This document shows positions 22,804 through 34,732 of a DNA stretch of 64,000 nt, piece after piece. A program made the translations under genes and the position numbers. Position 1 is the stretch's first letter, and every line of letters begins with the position of its first letter. The stretch covers positions 565,160 to 629,159 of the forward strand of contig MNCI01013916.1 of assembly GCA_015680685.1 (NCBI GenBank). Reading direction: 5' to 3'. The notes under the pieces are model-generated. The model was not told the origin of the DNA, ran no database searches, and worked only from the letters and a program-made list of their open reading frames with translations. The stretch comes from Gnetum montanum (taxonomy: Eukaryota; Streptophyta; Gnetopsida; Gnetales; Gnetaceae).

Positions 22804-25800
22804 CACCACCAAATTTGCATGTTGTAACCTTGATAACCCCATCCCATGAAATCTAATGCAAAAAATCATTATAAATGTAAAGATTATAACCCATAAGAGG
22901 CAATTTCACATATTTCATGCTTTTGAGGTTGAAAAATCCCTCATATTTGGCCAAAGCCTTATTCCCCAAGTGAAAAGAGTCATCTAGTATCTATGTTTAG
23001 GCTTGGGGAGATTAAAAATGCCTTTTTGGATGCCAAAAAAGGAAATTTAATGTGTTTTATGGGGGGTATATACTTTTCTAAGCTGGAAAACTTCAGCAAG
23101 GGGGGCAACCCAGCATGGAGGGGTATAGCTCACCTACCCCCAACATAGAAGTGGGGTAACTTAGCTTGAAGGGGTTTAACCTCCACCCTTAGCATTGATC
23201 TCTCATCTCCCCAACATTGACACCTCCTCCGTAGCATAGAAGCAACATGAGTAATATTTGAAGATAACATCAACTCCATCATGAATCCTACAATGTTAGC
23301 ATGGAAAGTAGAAGATTCGATCTGAAAGGAGTAAGTAGAAGGTGCATCCCCATTACTATTTTTTATAAAAAAAATGGCCATGGGGGTATGAGACTTTCCA
23401 TATATGGTAACCCCTTTTGATTTTGGGCACCTACCCCCTAGATGTGGCAAAAATTTGTAGCAATTTGTAGCCTAATTTGTCAACCATTTGCAGCAAATTT
23501 GCAACCCAGATCATAGTCAAAGATCTATAAAAATCAAATCCATAAACCATTTCAATATTTCACACTTTTGGTAGCTACATAATTTGCATCCTAAGAATTT
23601 TTTCATTTTGGGCATTCAAAAGCTCTTACTTCATTGTAGAAATGTAGCTTCTTCTGACATGGCAATGTAGAACCACTATAGCCCTATTACCCTTGTTACC
23701 CTCTTTGGGATTTGTGAGCCTAGAGTATCAATGTTATCCCTCTAAGATCCCTATTAGAGAAGGTTTATTATCTAGTACTCAAAAGTATTTATTCTTAACT
23801 ATTTCTATTCAATTAAGAAATAAAATTACTAAAGCAAGAATGAGCTCTCATCATTTACTTATTGAGATATGCCATTAACTATTGAACAATAGTTCTTACA
23901 CTACTGGTGAACACCAATATTGGCTTCTTACCATTATACCCAATGAGAAAATCTAGCACATGCACTGATTCTACCAATGATTGCTACATGGATACACTAA
24001 AGCATGCTCATGTTTTTTCCTAAACCCTCATCATGCTTGTTTTTGTTGAGATAAGCCATAATCACTAGCCATAGACTCCACCTCTTGATTATGCTAATCT
24101 CATGTATGCTCAACCTAGCAGTTGAATCAACCCTTGTAGTCAATATCTATAGTCTAATCATGCTTGCATTGTGACTATAGATCATGAGGATAATGAGCAT
24201 TGGATAAGCATGGTGGCAATCAACCAAATGTAGGCTCAACGAGGCCAATGCAAGCCAACAATTTTTTTTCTTTAGCATTATTCTTTCCAGCATGTGTGCA
24301 CATGCACATACACATCTCTGTATGTATGTATGTATAAACATACAATTTGTTGTTAATGTACATAACAATCAGTACATTGTCATTAGTAGTTAATCAATTT
24401 GATTTAACAAAAAGGTCAATTACTTAGTACCCTTTGAGTTTCCATTTGATAAATGATAAAAACTATTACGAAATGATTAAGTAATCATTTGGTTAACCCC
24501 TCGTTAAATGAGTTTTGATATTATTTCGTGTTGCATGATCTTTTGCTATAGATACAAAAACTAAAGAGATGGAGAATAAAAAAATTACTGAATGTAAATA
24601 ATCTTGAAAAATTAAGCTCCAAAAGGTGGAAAAGTAGGATGGATTGGAAGTTTCTAGGAAAGGCACACATTGAGGGATGCATAGGAGAGTTGTGCATGAT
24701 AGATTACATTGTAGGGGAAGCAACAAAGGAAACATTGAGATCAGCATTGAAGAAAAAGAAGTATCTTGAGAACTTCAATACCTCAGAGATAACTTAATCT
24801 AATTTTTCTATTTTTAGGATTCTTCCTTCTTATTTTGTCCACCTAAACTTGATGATGTACATAACCCAAGGCTATCATCTTATCCTAACCTACGTGAAGT
24901 TTCATTTACCCAAACTTCTTTTCTTTTCTTGATTATCATAACTAGTTTAGATCCCTTCAAGTTAAGGAAGAAGATCTAAGCTCCAAGTTGTATCTCAACA
25001 AAGAGTTTTTCTCTAGCTCACTAGCAATCCAAAAATTTCAATGTAAGGATCTATTGGAAGAAGTTTATCAACTAAAGATGTAGATTAGAAAACTATTGTA
25101 GCAAGCTATAGATTTAGTGGCAAATATTTAGGGCTCTATAATGAGCTAAGTGTTTTTTTTCTTACTTTAGTTCTCTTTGTTTCTTCTAAAGTTGTAAACT
25201 TTAGTTGTCACTATAAACTTGGTTATGTATGGTTGTTTGAATTTTTTATGCAAATGCAATTTAATGCAAATATTTAATTATAAAGTATTCTCTTTTAATT
25301 TCAAAATTTCAATCATTTTTATTTCAATACTACTTCCTCCAAGTTATCAATTATTTTCTTTCACCAACTTTAAAATTTATTCAATTTACAATCTCTATCT
25401 TAATAGTTTTCCTATCCTATTTAAATCACCACTTTTAAATAATTTCAAAATCCATTTACAGTCATCTTTCACATTATGATTTTCAATCCATCATGATTTA
25501 TCTCTTAGTTCAAATTTTTTTTTATAATTTATTTTCTTAATTTTATATTATTCATAATAAAAAAGGATCCTAAACAAATCAGCTACATAACCATCTTTGT
25601 TTATTTTCTTTAATGATTTGAAGTATTGCATTGCCCTTACCAGCTTTAACTATTCTTAGGTTTCCATACCTATATGGAAGATCCCCTAGGCACTAGTCAC
25701 TAAAAAGAGGTTTTCAAAGAGAGTTACCTACAACCAAAATTTATGCATCAATAGTGTTAGCAATTGCAAACAATAAGGAAAATATAAAATGGAAAAGGGA

Positions 25801-26419
25801 AAAATGAAAAATTAAAGAATAAAATAAACTCAAAATATAAAAAAAATTAAAAATTATTTTGATTTGAAAAAACAAAAATTTGTAATTACATGAAAACATA
25901 ATCAACTATTGAAATCGAAATACACAATTTAAAATTGAACATACCTAAAACAAGAGATCGTGAAAATCACAAATAGAAGGCTATTATGCAAAGCAAGTTA
26001 TGATGAGCAAAGAGTAGGGTGAGATGTAGTAGCAATCACAAATAGTAGCTTGCAATGCACAATAGGCTACGATGAATAAAGTTTTTGATTTAATAGTTTC
26101 AAAAGAGTAGCGCAAGAAGGAGAGGTTTTGCAAACAAGATTAAGGAAATCATAAAAAATGCATTGTAGTAAAGCTTTTGCATAGTAAAGCAAAGCTTTCG
26201 ATACAAGGCTTTCAAGAGAGTAGAATAAGATGTGAACCATTTTTTTTCATTGTTAATTAATGGGGGAGAAGAAAGTAGTTGATAGGAAGGGGGATGGAAA
26301 AGTAATTTATAGTTGTATGACTTGATTTGAAAGCAACAAGTCATGAAATCAATTCTAGTAGGAAATGTTGATTTATGAAGCTCTATTTGGACTATATATC
26401 TTCAATTGTACCTATATTA
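22804..26419. other. No gene recognised
   Basis: AT-rich with scattered short frames in all directions and no domain I recognise. Small features: a (TGTA)n microsatellite at about 24318-24335, and 'catgggggtatgag' at about 23383-23397, identical to the tract before element A's 3' LTR but without an LTR behind it. The region 25220-26340 is rich in A and T runs. Confidence 0.4.
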
Positions 26420-26529
26420 TAATTATTTCATGGTTCCAACATCCAGCCACCCCTAAATATTATTCCATTCATGGATTATGATTTGATCATGCATGTATGC
26501 TTATGACTTATATCATGATAGATGCATCT

Positions 26530-26900
26530 AACTATATCTTGGAAGTTGTGCTTATGTAGTTAGATGATAAAAAACATCCATATTACATCCACTGCACAAG
26601 TTGAAGCATTGTGGATGCACAACTAAATTACATCACCATGAAGAAAGAACTAATGGAAATGGTGTATGCTCTAGAAAATTTTAGGCACTATGTGGTTGGA
26701 TATAAAGTGTTTGTGCACATCGATCATAGTGCCATCTGCTTCCTCATGAATAAGCCAATGGCAAGCCCCCATGTCATATGGTGGCTAACGATCTTATAGG
26801 AATTCAATCTTACAATGGTATATCAAAAGGAAGCTGAAAATGTCATCACTGATCACTTATCTCGATTACGACGGGATAACAAAGAGGAGAAGAGTCTACT
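26530..26900 (+). pseudogene. RNase H, C-terminal part (element D)
   Basis: Reads DASNYILEVVL, a stop, then LDDKKHPYYIH and, openly from 26611, AQLNYITMKKELMEMVYALE, FVHIDHSAICFLMNKPMASP and 'VITDHLSRL'. These are the hallmark blocks of Athila/Tat RNase H, with the conserved DHSA and DHLSRL. Three stops are visible. Confidence 0.85.
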
Positions 26901-26929
26901 CTCTAACTAATTTCCTGATAAACTCCTCT

Positions 26930-28215
26930 TTGTCATTGTAATAAATGAACAAATTCCTATAGAACCAAAATGGTGTGATGAAATTATCACATATCTTCTC
27001 ACTCAAGAGATGCCACAAGATCTAGACCACAGGAACAAATAATAGTTTCTTCATCGAGCTAAATGCTTCATGAAAATCAATGAACACCTTTATAAGGTGT
27101 GTGCCGATGACCTGTTTCACTAGTGTGTACCTAATGCATATCAATTGCACATTCTCCAGGATGCTCATGAAGGTTCTTGTGGGGGCCACTTTGCTAGAAG
27201 ATGCATGGCCATAAAAATCCTTATGGTAGGATACTATTGGTCCATAATCTTTAGGGATGCCCATCAATTTGCCTGATCGTATAAACACTATCAACAAGAT
27301 GGTGGGATGATTACATGAATGGAGGGTCCTCAACAATGGATTCAACCATTAGAACCCTTTAACATATGGTACATAGATTTCATGGGTTCCATCACACCCA
27401 TGTCCAACTGGAATGTGTACATAATCATCATTGCTGACTACTGCACAAAAATGGAAAGAAGCAACAGTCATCACCAACTGTACATCATCCACTACTAATT
27501 GATGTGTGCAAAAAAATGTTGTGAACAAGTTTGGAATGCCACATGCACTTATTTCTAACAATGGAACCCATTTTATAAGTGCCACTTTTAAAAAACTCAT
27601 GCAACACTTGAGGCTTAAACATTAATTAACAACACCCTATCACCCCTAATCCAATAGTCAAGCAAAGGTAACTAATAGGGAGATTACAAAGATTCTAATA
27701 AGAACTATTAGCAAATATAGATGAGACTTGAGCACAAAAATTAATGATGTTTTTTGGACCTACCACTCAACATAGAAACTTTCCATTGGCTACCCTCCCT
27801 ATGAGTTGGTATATGAAAAACTTTCAATGCTTCCAATTCAATCCAAGCTTCATACACTCTCAATAGCCTATGACTTGGATCTTAACCTAAGTTTGGCATA
27901 AAAAGAAAGACTGATCAACATCAATGTGCTAGACAAGAATCAATTGGTAGCCCTGTCATTGAAAAAAGTGCACAAGGCATTTAACAAGCAACGTCATGAT
28001 CTTAAAATATGGAAAGTAAAATTTCAACCAGGAGATGAGGTTCTCTATTGGAATCCCACACACATACCTTAGAAAACCAAATTCCTAATGTTGTGGGAGG
28101 GACCTTATATAATTGATGAAACCTTTCCTTCTAGGGCCATGATCATATTACATGAGTGCCCAAAAAAATGTAGTTGGTCAACATCGAACAAATAATGCCT
28201 TTTCATAAGCCAAAG
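26930..28215 (+). pseudogene. Integrase (element D)
   Basis: It follows RNase H with DEIITYLLTQEMPQDL and the HHCC region (HILQDAHEGSCGGHFA near 27147-27195). The catalytic core begins IDFMGSITPMSNWNVYII near 27370 and contains ADYCTKM. Frame changes follow; the second Asp survives in 'tctaacaatggaacccatttt' (S-N-N-G-T-H-F, Asp to Asn). The C-terminal end includes RINVLDKNQLVALSL-like sequence near 27920 and a basic tail to 28200. Not functional. Confidence 0.75.
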
Positions 28216-30375
28216 TAAGCTAGTGTAACAAATACCTTAAGAGATGGGTAACCATGCTCAATTTTCTGGATCTCCTCCTTTCAACTCAATCATGGGGGAG
28301 ATCACTATTCTTGCTAATCATATACATGGCTCCTTAGTTTTTCTATTTTTTATTTTACACATTTTTTCTTTGTAATTTTTTTTATTTTACACCTTTTTTA
28401 TTTTAAATATTTTTTCTATTTTACACCATATCTATTATTCACCATCATTAGTACATTTAAATCTTTCTTGAATATTTTAGACTTTCTTATATATTTTACT
28501 TTATTTTTAGTGTGATTTTCTAATTTTTGCTAATAAATGTGCTTTGTGCCAATAGGACACAATGGTGTTGTAGTTGTTACTAATGGCGGTTTGTGCTTAC
28601 TTTTTTATTTACTAATGTTTGGTTATTATTTTTAAATTTTTGTACCAATGGCTAAGTCATGGTTTCTTTTTCATGGAACAAGTAATGAGTCCACAACATC
28701 CACCCATTCACAAACTCTATGGTTTTCCTTATTTTGGAAGTTTGAGGTTCCTTTTCATTAAATAAAATTTTAATAAATTTGTGACCTTGGTACATTCTAA
28801 AATTGGGAAGGATTCAAGGATTTTCACAAGATGTGATTTCAATGAGACTCAATACTCTTTATACTCTTCTACTTACTTGGGTGCACGAGTGTTTTCATAG
28901 ACTCCTAACCATTCTGTGTCGACCAATAATAGGAAGTTAAATAAAGTCTTTGCATAGTGTAGCTCCCATCCAAAATAAAATAAAATAAAAACAAAATAAA
29001 AAAAAACATGATAGGAATTCAAAGAACATCCCTTAGACAAATAAATGGGCTACAACCGCTAGTTTTGGGACCAAAAAGACATGTTATCCATGCCTAAAGG
29101 TCCCCTCTATCTAAGGCCCTCTCTCACTTCCTGCTTCTCTTTTATTCTCTTTATGTAATGGTGGTTTTTCTATGGAAGCACTCTTGTATCCTAAGGGAGT
29201 GGATTGATCTTGGAGTGGTGATGCCAGGTCACTGAAAGTGATTGATTTTGGTCTAGACTGAGAATGGATCTTCTCAGGTCATTTAAACACAAAATCCACA
29301 AGGGATTTCTTATGAACTCAATTTAGAGTTCCATTCCACCTTGTTCGTCATTCATCTATGCTTCTTGTAACTCACCTCATTGTCAGTTTTCATGTTCATG
29401 ATTTGGTGTCTTTGTCTAACGTGCTTAAATTCTTTGGTGAAATCTTCTGAGTTTTGGTCCTTCACTTCCATCAACCATTAATCACCTATGGGGCTGAGAG
29501 ACTCCTTAGGTTGAAGTGATGCAAACATGGCATGTTCCTGCTATAGGGAGGACCCACTTGCATATCTCTTGGTTAGGTTTGTTAAGGATCTTATCCTTAG
29601 ACATTCTTATAATCAGAATCCTTTGTACATCCATCTTCTGCATCAAATCATGTGCTCCTTAAATATTTTATTATATACACATATTATCCATCAAATTTTT
29701 CAATTTTGAGGTCTCAAAGATCCTTTTCAATTATTTCATCATATTCTTGGCTTTTCTAGAACCTCACAAACTCCAAGCTCATTCAAAAATCCCTTATATT
29801 TTTCAGGATATTCAAGTTTGAAAATTTCGTCTACGAGCTCCAAATACAGGGCCTCATCGATGAAGCTAATGCATATATAAGGTCCCATATATGCAACCCA
29901 ATTAATGTAGTAGAAAACTAGTATAAATATGCATGATCCCCTTTTGAAATTTTCACACTTGCTCACGAATGTTAAGTTTTGAAATTTTCACATTTGCATG
30001 AACCTTCCAAAGCCCATAACTTCCTAACTATTTATCCAAATCACTCTGTTCTTCAACCTTGTAGCTGCCAAAGGTAAGCTATTAGTCATGGGGGCCAAAA
30101 ATGTGTCATTTTTGATAAAAAAAATTTCCATTTTTTCTAACTCCCATAAAGGTTTAACTCAAAAATCAACATTTCAACACCAAATTATAGAGTTAAACTC
30201 TTCCAACAAGCTCCAATGGCACTTATAATGAAAATTAATTAATAAAATAATAATAAAATATCAACATGTCATGGTCCAATCTTAGCCAAGTGTAACTAAC
30301 TAAAGAAATAAGGTATTCAAAATATTCAAAGTTACATGTTATATCTACTAATCCATGGATGTGTTGTGATTGCAA
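28216..30375 (+). other. Long untranslated region of element D
   Basis: About 2.1 kb between integrase and accessory ORF, matching element E (58140-56113) piece by piece by eye. Landmarks: TCATGGGGGAG at 28290, poly-T/ATTTTACAC repeats (28330-28440), 'gagtccacaacatccaccca' at about 28687 (also in element C near 63880), the 'cctaaaggtcccctctatctaaggccctctctc' block near 29094, CATCGATGAAGC motif at 29855, TATATAAGG at 29873, and TCATGGGGG at 30086. No protein is evident. Confidence 0.65.
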
Positions 30376-30795
30376 ATGGCACTGAAAGAGGAGCATACAT
30401 AGGAAGCAGGATCATCTCAACCAAGGGAGAAATAGCCAAGAATGGAAAGGGGCCAAGAATAAGGCTTGGAAGAACCACTTGCAACCCATGCCATAGGTCC
30501 TCTTAGGGAAGAGGCCAAGGTGGAATCTATTCATCAAATTCCAAAACCAACAATAGCAATAGAACATTCCCACTAAGATCAGGCACTAGTTTAGTAAACA
30601 AATCTTAAGGTAATCTTGACAAAAGCTTGCATGAATCAAATCAAATCAAGGGAGGTCCAAAAAATAGTGCTCTAGGAGTTAAACTTTGGCCCCATCCTAG
30701 AGAAATCACCTAAAGAAGTATAGGGCCAACTAAAGGCCTTTGCCATGTAACCAATTATCACTTCCACTGGGGAGTGGTACATGGGAGATACATCA
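30376..30795 (+). pseudogene. Start of the accessory ORF (element D), truncated
   Basis: ATGGCACTGAAAGAGG aligns with ATGGCACCAAAACAG at 56112 of element E, and similarity continues through a Thr/Arg-rich N-terminus to 'actggggagtggtacatgggagataca'. It then stops dead at the junction with segment H. Multiple stops and frame changes. Only the disordered N-terminus and the beginning of the mobile-domain-like region remain. Confidence 0.6.
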
Positions 30796-30799
30796 TCAA

Positions 30800-31044
30800 C
30801 TTTGTGGGAGCAGTTCCCCACAGACGCAACGTTTATTGTCGTCGAAGAGATGCCTGGTTTCAACTTGATCGTGGGGAGGACTTGGTTGGCTCAACTGAGG
30901 GCAGTTTCATCACCTATCCATCAAGAGATCCATCTGCCCTACTCAAGAGGAGAAGTGGTCATCCACGGTGATGAAATAACCCCTCAGGCTGTTAATAACA
31001 TAGAAACAGAACAGGGGTTAGAAATCAAAATGCCTGAAGATTAG
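30800..31044 (+). pseudogene. Retropepsin C-terminal half (segment H)
   Basis: FIVVEEMPGFNLIVGRTWL, then AVSSPIHQEIHLPY and VVIHGDEITPQ match the second half of a plant Ty3/gypsy protease of the type with I-L-G-R-x-W-L and a downstream S-x-x-H-Q motif. The N-terminal half with the catalytic Asp is missing. The open frame beginning at 30781 is a fusion: its first eight or so codons belong to element D. No RT follows, so pol was deleted after the protease. Confidence 0.7.
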
Positions 31045-31245
31045 TCCCTTGTCCAAATACTCGAACAAGCTGAAACAGTGGCCGATGACAGCCTAACTTG
31101 GGCCGAACTACCATTCCAAGAGGAAGATTGTGACGTGAAGGAAAAGTGTCATAAATCCCCTCATCTTTACGTGTCACCAAAAATAAAAGCAATCAGCAAA
31201 AAATTACAGAGTTAGCAAGTAAACCTTGTTATCTAACTGCCATGC

Positions 31246-31440
31246 ACTTTACGCGTTCTTTTTCCATCAGCTATCCTATTTTTGCTTTACAAACACTCAT
31301 CACATTTATGCAAAAATATTTTTTACGCTTCCACCAGCTATTCTCATTTTAGGCTTATGCTTATTTTTTGTGCTTATACCAGCTATTTTCATTTACGCTT
31401 ATGTTTATTTTTTACGCTCCCACTAGCTATCTTTGTTACT
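31246..31440. repeat. Tandem repeat, unit about 45 bp
   Basis: Three to four copies of 'tacgcttccaccagctattctcatttacgcttatgcttatttttt'. Confidence 0.7.
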
Positions 31441-31479
31441 CTTAACTTTATCTACAACTGATCATGTATGCTTTGCACT

Positions 31480-31765
31480 TGAATTATCCATGACCCGAAA
31501 TGGCCTAAAACTAATCGCAGCCTTAAACTATCCATGGCCCGCAATGGCCTTAAAACTACCTATTTAAATCACAATTTATGCTTGAACTAGTCAAAGGCCC
31601 GAAATGGCCTAAAACTAGCAATCTCATTTACGCTTTGCACCTGAATTACCTAGTGGTCTGCAATGGCTTTAAACTAATAACTTCATTTACGCTACACGCT
31701 TAAAATTATCTGTGGTTTGTCATAGCATCAAAACTTATTCATTTACGCTTTGCATAAAACGAAAA
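31480..31765. repeat. Tandem repeat, unit about 58 bp
   Basis: About five copies of 'ttgaattatccatggcccgcaatggccttaaaactac...catttacgctttgcac'. It has the same core as the repeat after fragment J at 15185-15340, linking J and H to one Tat-type family. Confidence 0.75.
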
Positions 31766-31875
31766 TAGCAAAAGAACATCAAACTCAGACCAAATTTGCA
31801 TTAAAGTGTTAAAGAAAAATATTGTCTTTCGTTTCATCCCATCATAAAAAATGAACTGTGGCTAATACAACCATA

Positions 31876-34702
31876 CTATGCATCTCCTTTGTCCCCACTG
31901 TCGCCCGTATCCCTTAGCTCCATCTCTACTTCGAGCAAATCGTCCTCATAGGGGCCACCTCTTTCAAGTGGCATTTCTTCGTGAAAGTGGCCCTCCCTGC
32001 CAGGCTCTTCTACATGAGGTTGTTCGCCACGGCATTGATCATCATCATTATGCTCTGTCCTCTGCAAACCCTCTTCGTGAGGACCGTCATCCACATTATG
32101 TTCATCCCGCTAAAGAACCTCCTCAGGTTGTTCCTACAATTAGATATAACACCCATATTGACATCGTGATCAAAACTAGGTATGATGAAAAGCATAATAA
32201 AACAACAACTCACCTGTGACAGTCCTGCATCAGTAGCAAATGGGATTTTTTCTAAGCCAACTCACAGACGTTGCATAATTTTGTCCTCGATGAGCTCAAA
32301 CTAAACCCCATCTCCTAGATTAGCTCTGGCCTTGACCTTCCCTTTCTCCATAGGAGTCCATTGGGGTGGTTCAGGGAAGAAGGAAGGGATGGTTGTCTCC
32401 CCCCCAAGAAGAGTCATTTCCCGTTCTGGGAAGGCACTTACCGTCACTTGCTCTTAAAACCTTTCAAATGCACTGGAAGCACCAATAACATTGAGGAATA
32501 GTCGAAGAGACTGAGCCTTGATGGCAGAGTCCCTATAATGTTGACGATAGGCAGCGCATTCCCTCTTATAGACATGTTTATGGTCTTTCTGCATTTGCCT
32601 CCATTCTTGCACACTCGCACTAAAGTCCTTCCAGTCTTGATTTTTCTAAGCTAGGAGATCCATTTGCATCAACTGCTCGACCAGTTTACGGTTGGTCTGG
32701 ACACTGTTTCGAACGACCGTCCAATAACGGGCATAGTCTACAACAGTCGTTCGCCAGTCCTCGTTGCCCTTCCCCTGAGCTTGCAGGAATTCATTCTGCG
32801 ACCTCAAATCCCCCACTTCATCAACTAGAGCCACCCTCTCCTTCTCCGACCTTTGCAGTCTCTTCCAAAGATCTTCATTTATGCCTTGACATTCCCATAA
32901 GGAGCAAGTCGAGTGTATAGCACATTTACGCATCTCATCGTAAATGTTGTGTGGCATGATAGTCGCTTCCGATGAGGGTTCAGTGATGTCTACATCAATA
33001 GGCTCTAACGGATCCTATCTGAGTCAAGCTCATAATAACATAAAATGGTGGTTAGGCATAATTAGGTAACATAATACCACAATGGAACAACTTCTGCGTA
33101 ATAATCGTAGTGTACCTGCTTCAGGATCGATTTGCTCCAAGCGATCGATCATATCTTGGACGACACCTTCCATAAAGGTGAATTTATCAGGAAATTTGCC
33201 CCAGGATCGAGTCACCACTATTGACAACTATACATCCTGGTCACCTATTACGCAGAACAAGTTCCATATAACGACATAATTAAGACAATACGATGACTAG
33301 TATAACCTCTAGAAGCAATTGTCTAGAGTTTAGTACACTATAAAAGTTAACCTCACTGAGTCACAAATCATTTACCTCTTCCTATCTTGGCTGAAAGGAC
33401 TTCGGCATCTTCCACTACTGCTCCCTTCTAGCAGGCAGGAACATGCGCGCTGCTCACCTTGTTGACTGGAACCTCTTCTTCCAAGGCCAAGGCCTCTTCC
33501 TCGTGCTGCAAAACCATAGCCCCTATTTCAAGGGTTAACCTTTCCACAGCCTTTTCCTTCGCTGTCACACAACGTCCTCAATTAACACAGGATTTTGCTC
33601 TAGTTCAATAAATATTACGTGACGCAAAAGTATATGTACGCAGCATAACTGTAACTATTAGCACATTTCTTTGCTTACCTACTGAAGGATTACTCCTCCA
33701 AAACCTGACCTGCATCTTCTGCCTCATACCACTTGTTGGCTCGACAGACTCCTTGGTCAAACAAGGTTTCTTCAGTGGCATCGACGAGTCCACTATTTCA
33801 GTTGCCAGGCGCTTCCCCCTCGATGCATCGCCAATGTAGGAGGGGAGCGCCCCACCCACGCTGTCTTGACCCTGCGTTTGAGATGTCACCATGTTTCTAG
33901 TCGTTACTAACAACGACTCCCCGATTCCTTCAGGAGGATCTTGCTATCAGATAGTGCCAAAAACATGGGAAATCCATGGTTTAGAAATCTGGCTACGGTC
34001 CTGCTGCACCCAGACTCCATTTCTTTGGACTACCAGAAACTCAACAAAACATCGGAAGCAAGCTATGAAAAAGGCAAAATGCAGATTGAAACAGGACTTA
34101 AGCTTCTTGCAAAGCTTGACCATTTCAACGCGCAGGCCTTCGGCAAAATAGCTAGCCCAATTGAATCGCGTCCCCTCCTCCATGACCTCTTGCATAATTC
34201 GGGCTTGCTCTATAGTGAAGAATCTCCCTTGGGAGAGTGTCTTGGGGAAGGCCCGGGCTCGAAAAAGGAGGTAAATGATGTTGGCCACTTCCAACTCAAT
34301 CCCATCAGCAGGAATTCCTTTAGCCTCCTTCCTAACCCCTAGCCACTCCTCTATCTCTTCCTGGTACTTGGTGCTCCTCTTCAACTTTTCCTCTATAGAA
34401 AAGCCATCAGAGGGGACCCCAAAGAGATCGGCAAACAGCTGAGCGTCAATGTCAAAATTTACGCGCACGTTACGCAAGCGTATGCAGAGACACTTAGCTT
34501 CTTCGCTGAAGGAGTTGACTAAGGTCAACATTTCACCCGCAATAACATCAGGAGTTATGGCCAAGAACAGGTCCATCAGTCCAGCCTCCCGAAGGTTATT
34601 GGTTAAAACAACTGGGGCCGCTCTATGGCCAAGCCAGTGTTGTGTCTCCTTTATATCACCATAGCAAAAAAAGAGATTGTTCACCTCGCGATCAGAAGCC
34701 AT
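31876..34702 (-). pseudogene. Antisense spliced gene: plant-mobile-domain-like protein with coiled coil and acidic tail
   Basis: Read on the minus strand from ATG 34702 (context aatcATGGC). Proposed exons: 34702-33679, 33576-33376, 33244-33116, about 33014-32214, 32133-31876. Introns of 102, 131 and 80 bp have GT-AG ends, and the frame is kept across junctions 1, 2 and 5; the fourth junction needs a 1-bp correction. Exon 1 carries a mobile-domain-like region (NNLREAGLMDLFLAITPDVI; ANIIYLLFRARAFPK) and a basic linker. Exons 2-4 are Glu/Leu/Arg-rich coiled coil (EEALALEEEVPV; LVDEVGDLRSQNEFLQAQ). Exon 5 is very acidic. Nine premature stops (six TAG, two TGA, one TAA) each fit one C-to-T change, and there is almost no frame damage. 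It may continue from the upstream HAD-like unit. Function unknown. Confidence 0.6.
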
Positions 34703-34732
34703 GATTGTGATTTCTCATGATTCCCTGATTGC

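Larger units (their letters stand above)
26420..30795 (+). mobile_element. Element D: Athila/Tat-type Ty3/gypsy fragment without LTRs
   Basis: The order is RNase H, integrase, long untranslated region, then the first part of the accessory ORF. It is collinear with minus-strand element E from about 59800 to 55700. The left edge cuts into RNase H; the right edge (about 30795) is a sharp switch to an unrelated protease fragment (segment H). No LTR was found at either end, so D is a deletion remnant. Confidence 0.8.

Noticed and set aside
23130-23450. 106-codon minus-strand frame and the nearby 'catgggggtatgag' at 23383
   Set aside because: No domain in the frame. The purine tract equals the one before element A's 3' LTR, but no LTR-like sequence follows.
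30781-30800. First codons of the open frame that includes the protease remnant (start at 30781)
   Set aside because: These bases belong to element D's accessory ORF in another frame; the frame is a fusion across a junction and not a real start.
31246-31765. Possible CRISPR-like array
   Set aside because: The repeats are imperfect head-to-tail units without unique spacers, in plant nuclear DNA next to a retroelement remnant.
33891-34664. Plus-strand open frames at 33891-34151, 33941-34342 and 34449-34664
   Set aside because: Shadows of the minus-strand mobile-domain-like exon, which has the consistent splice sites and domain pattern.
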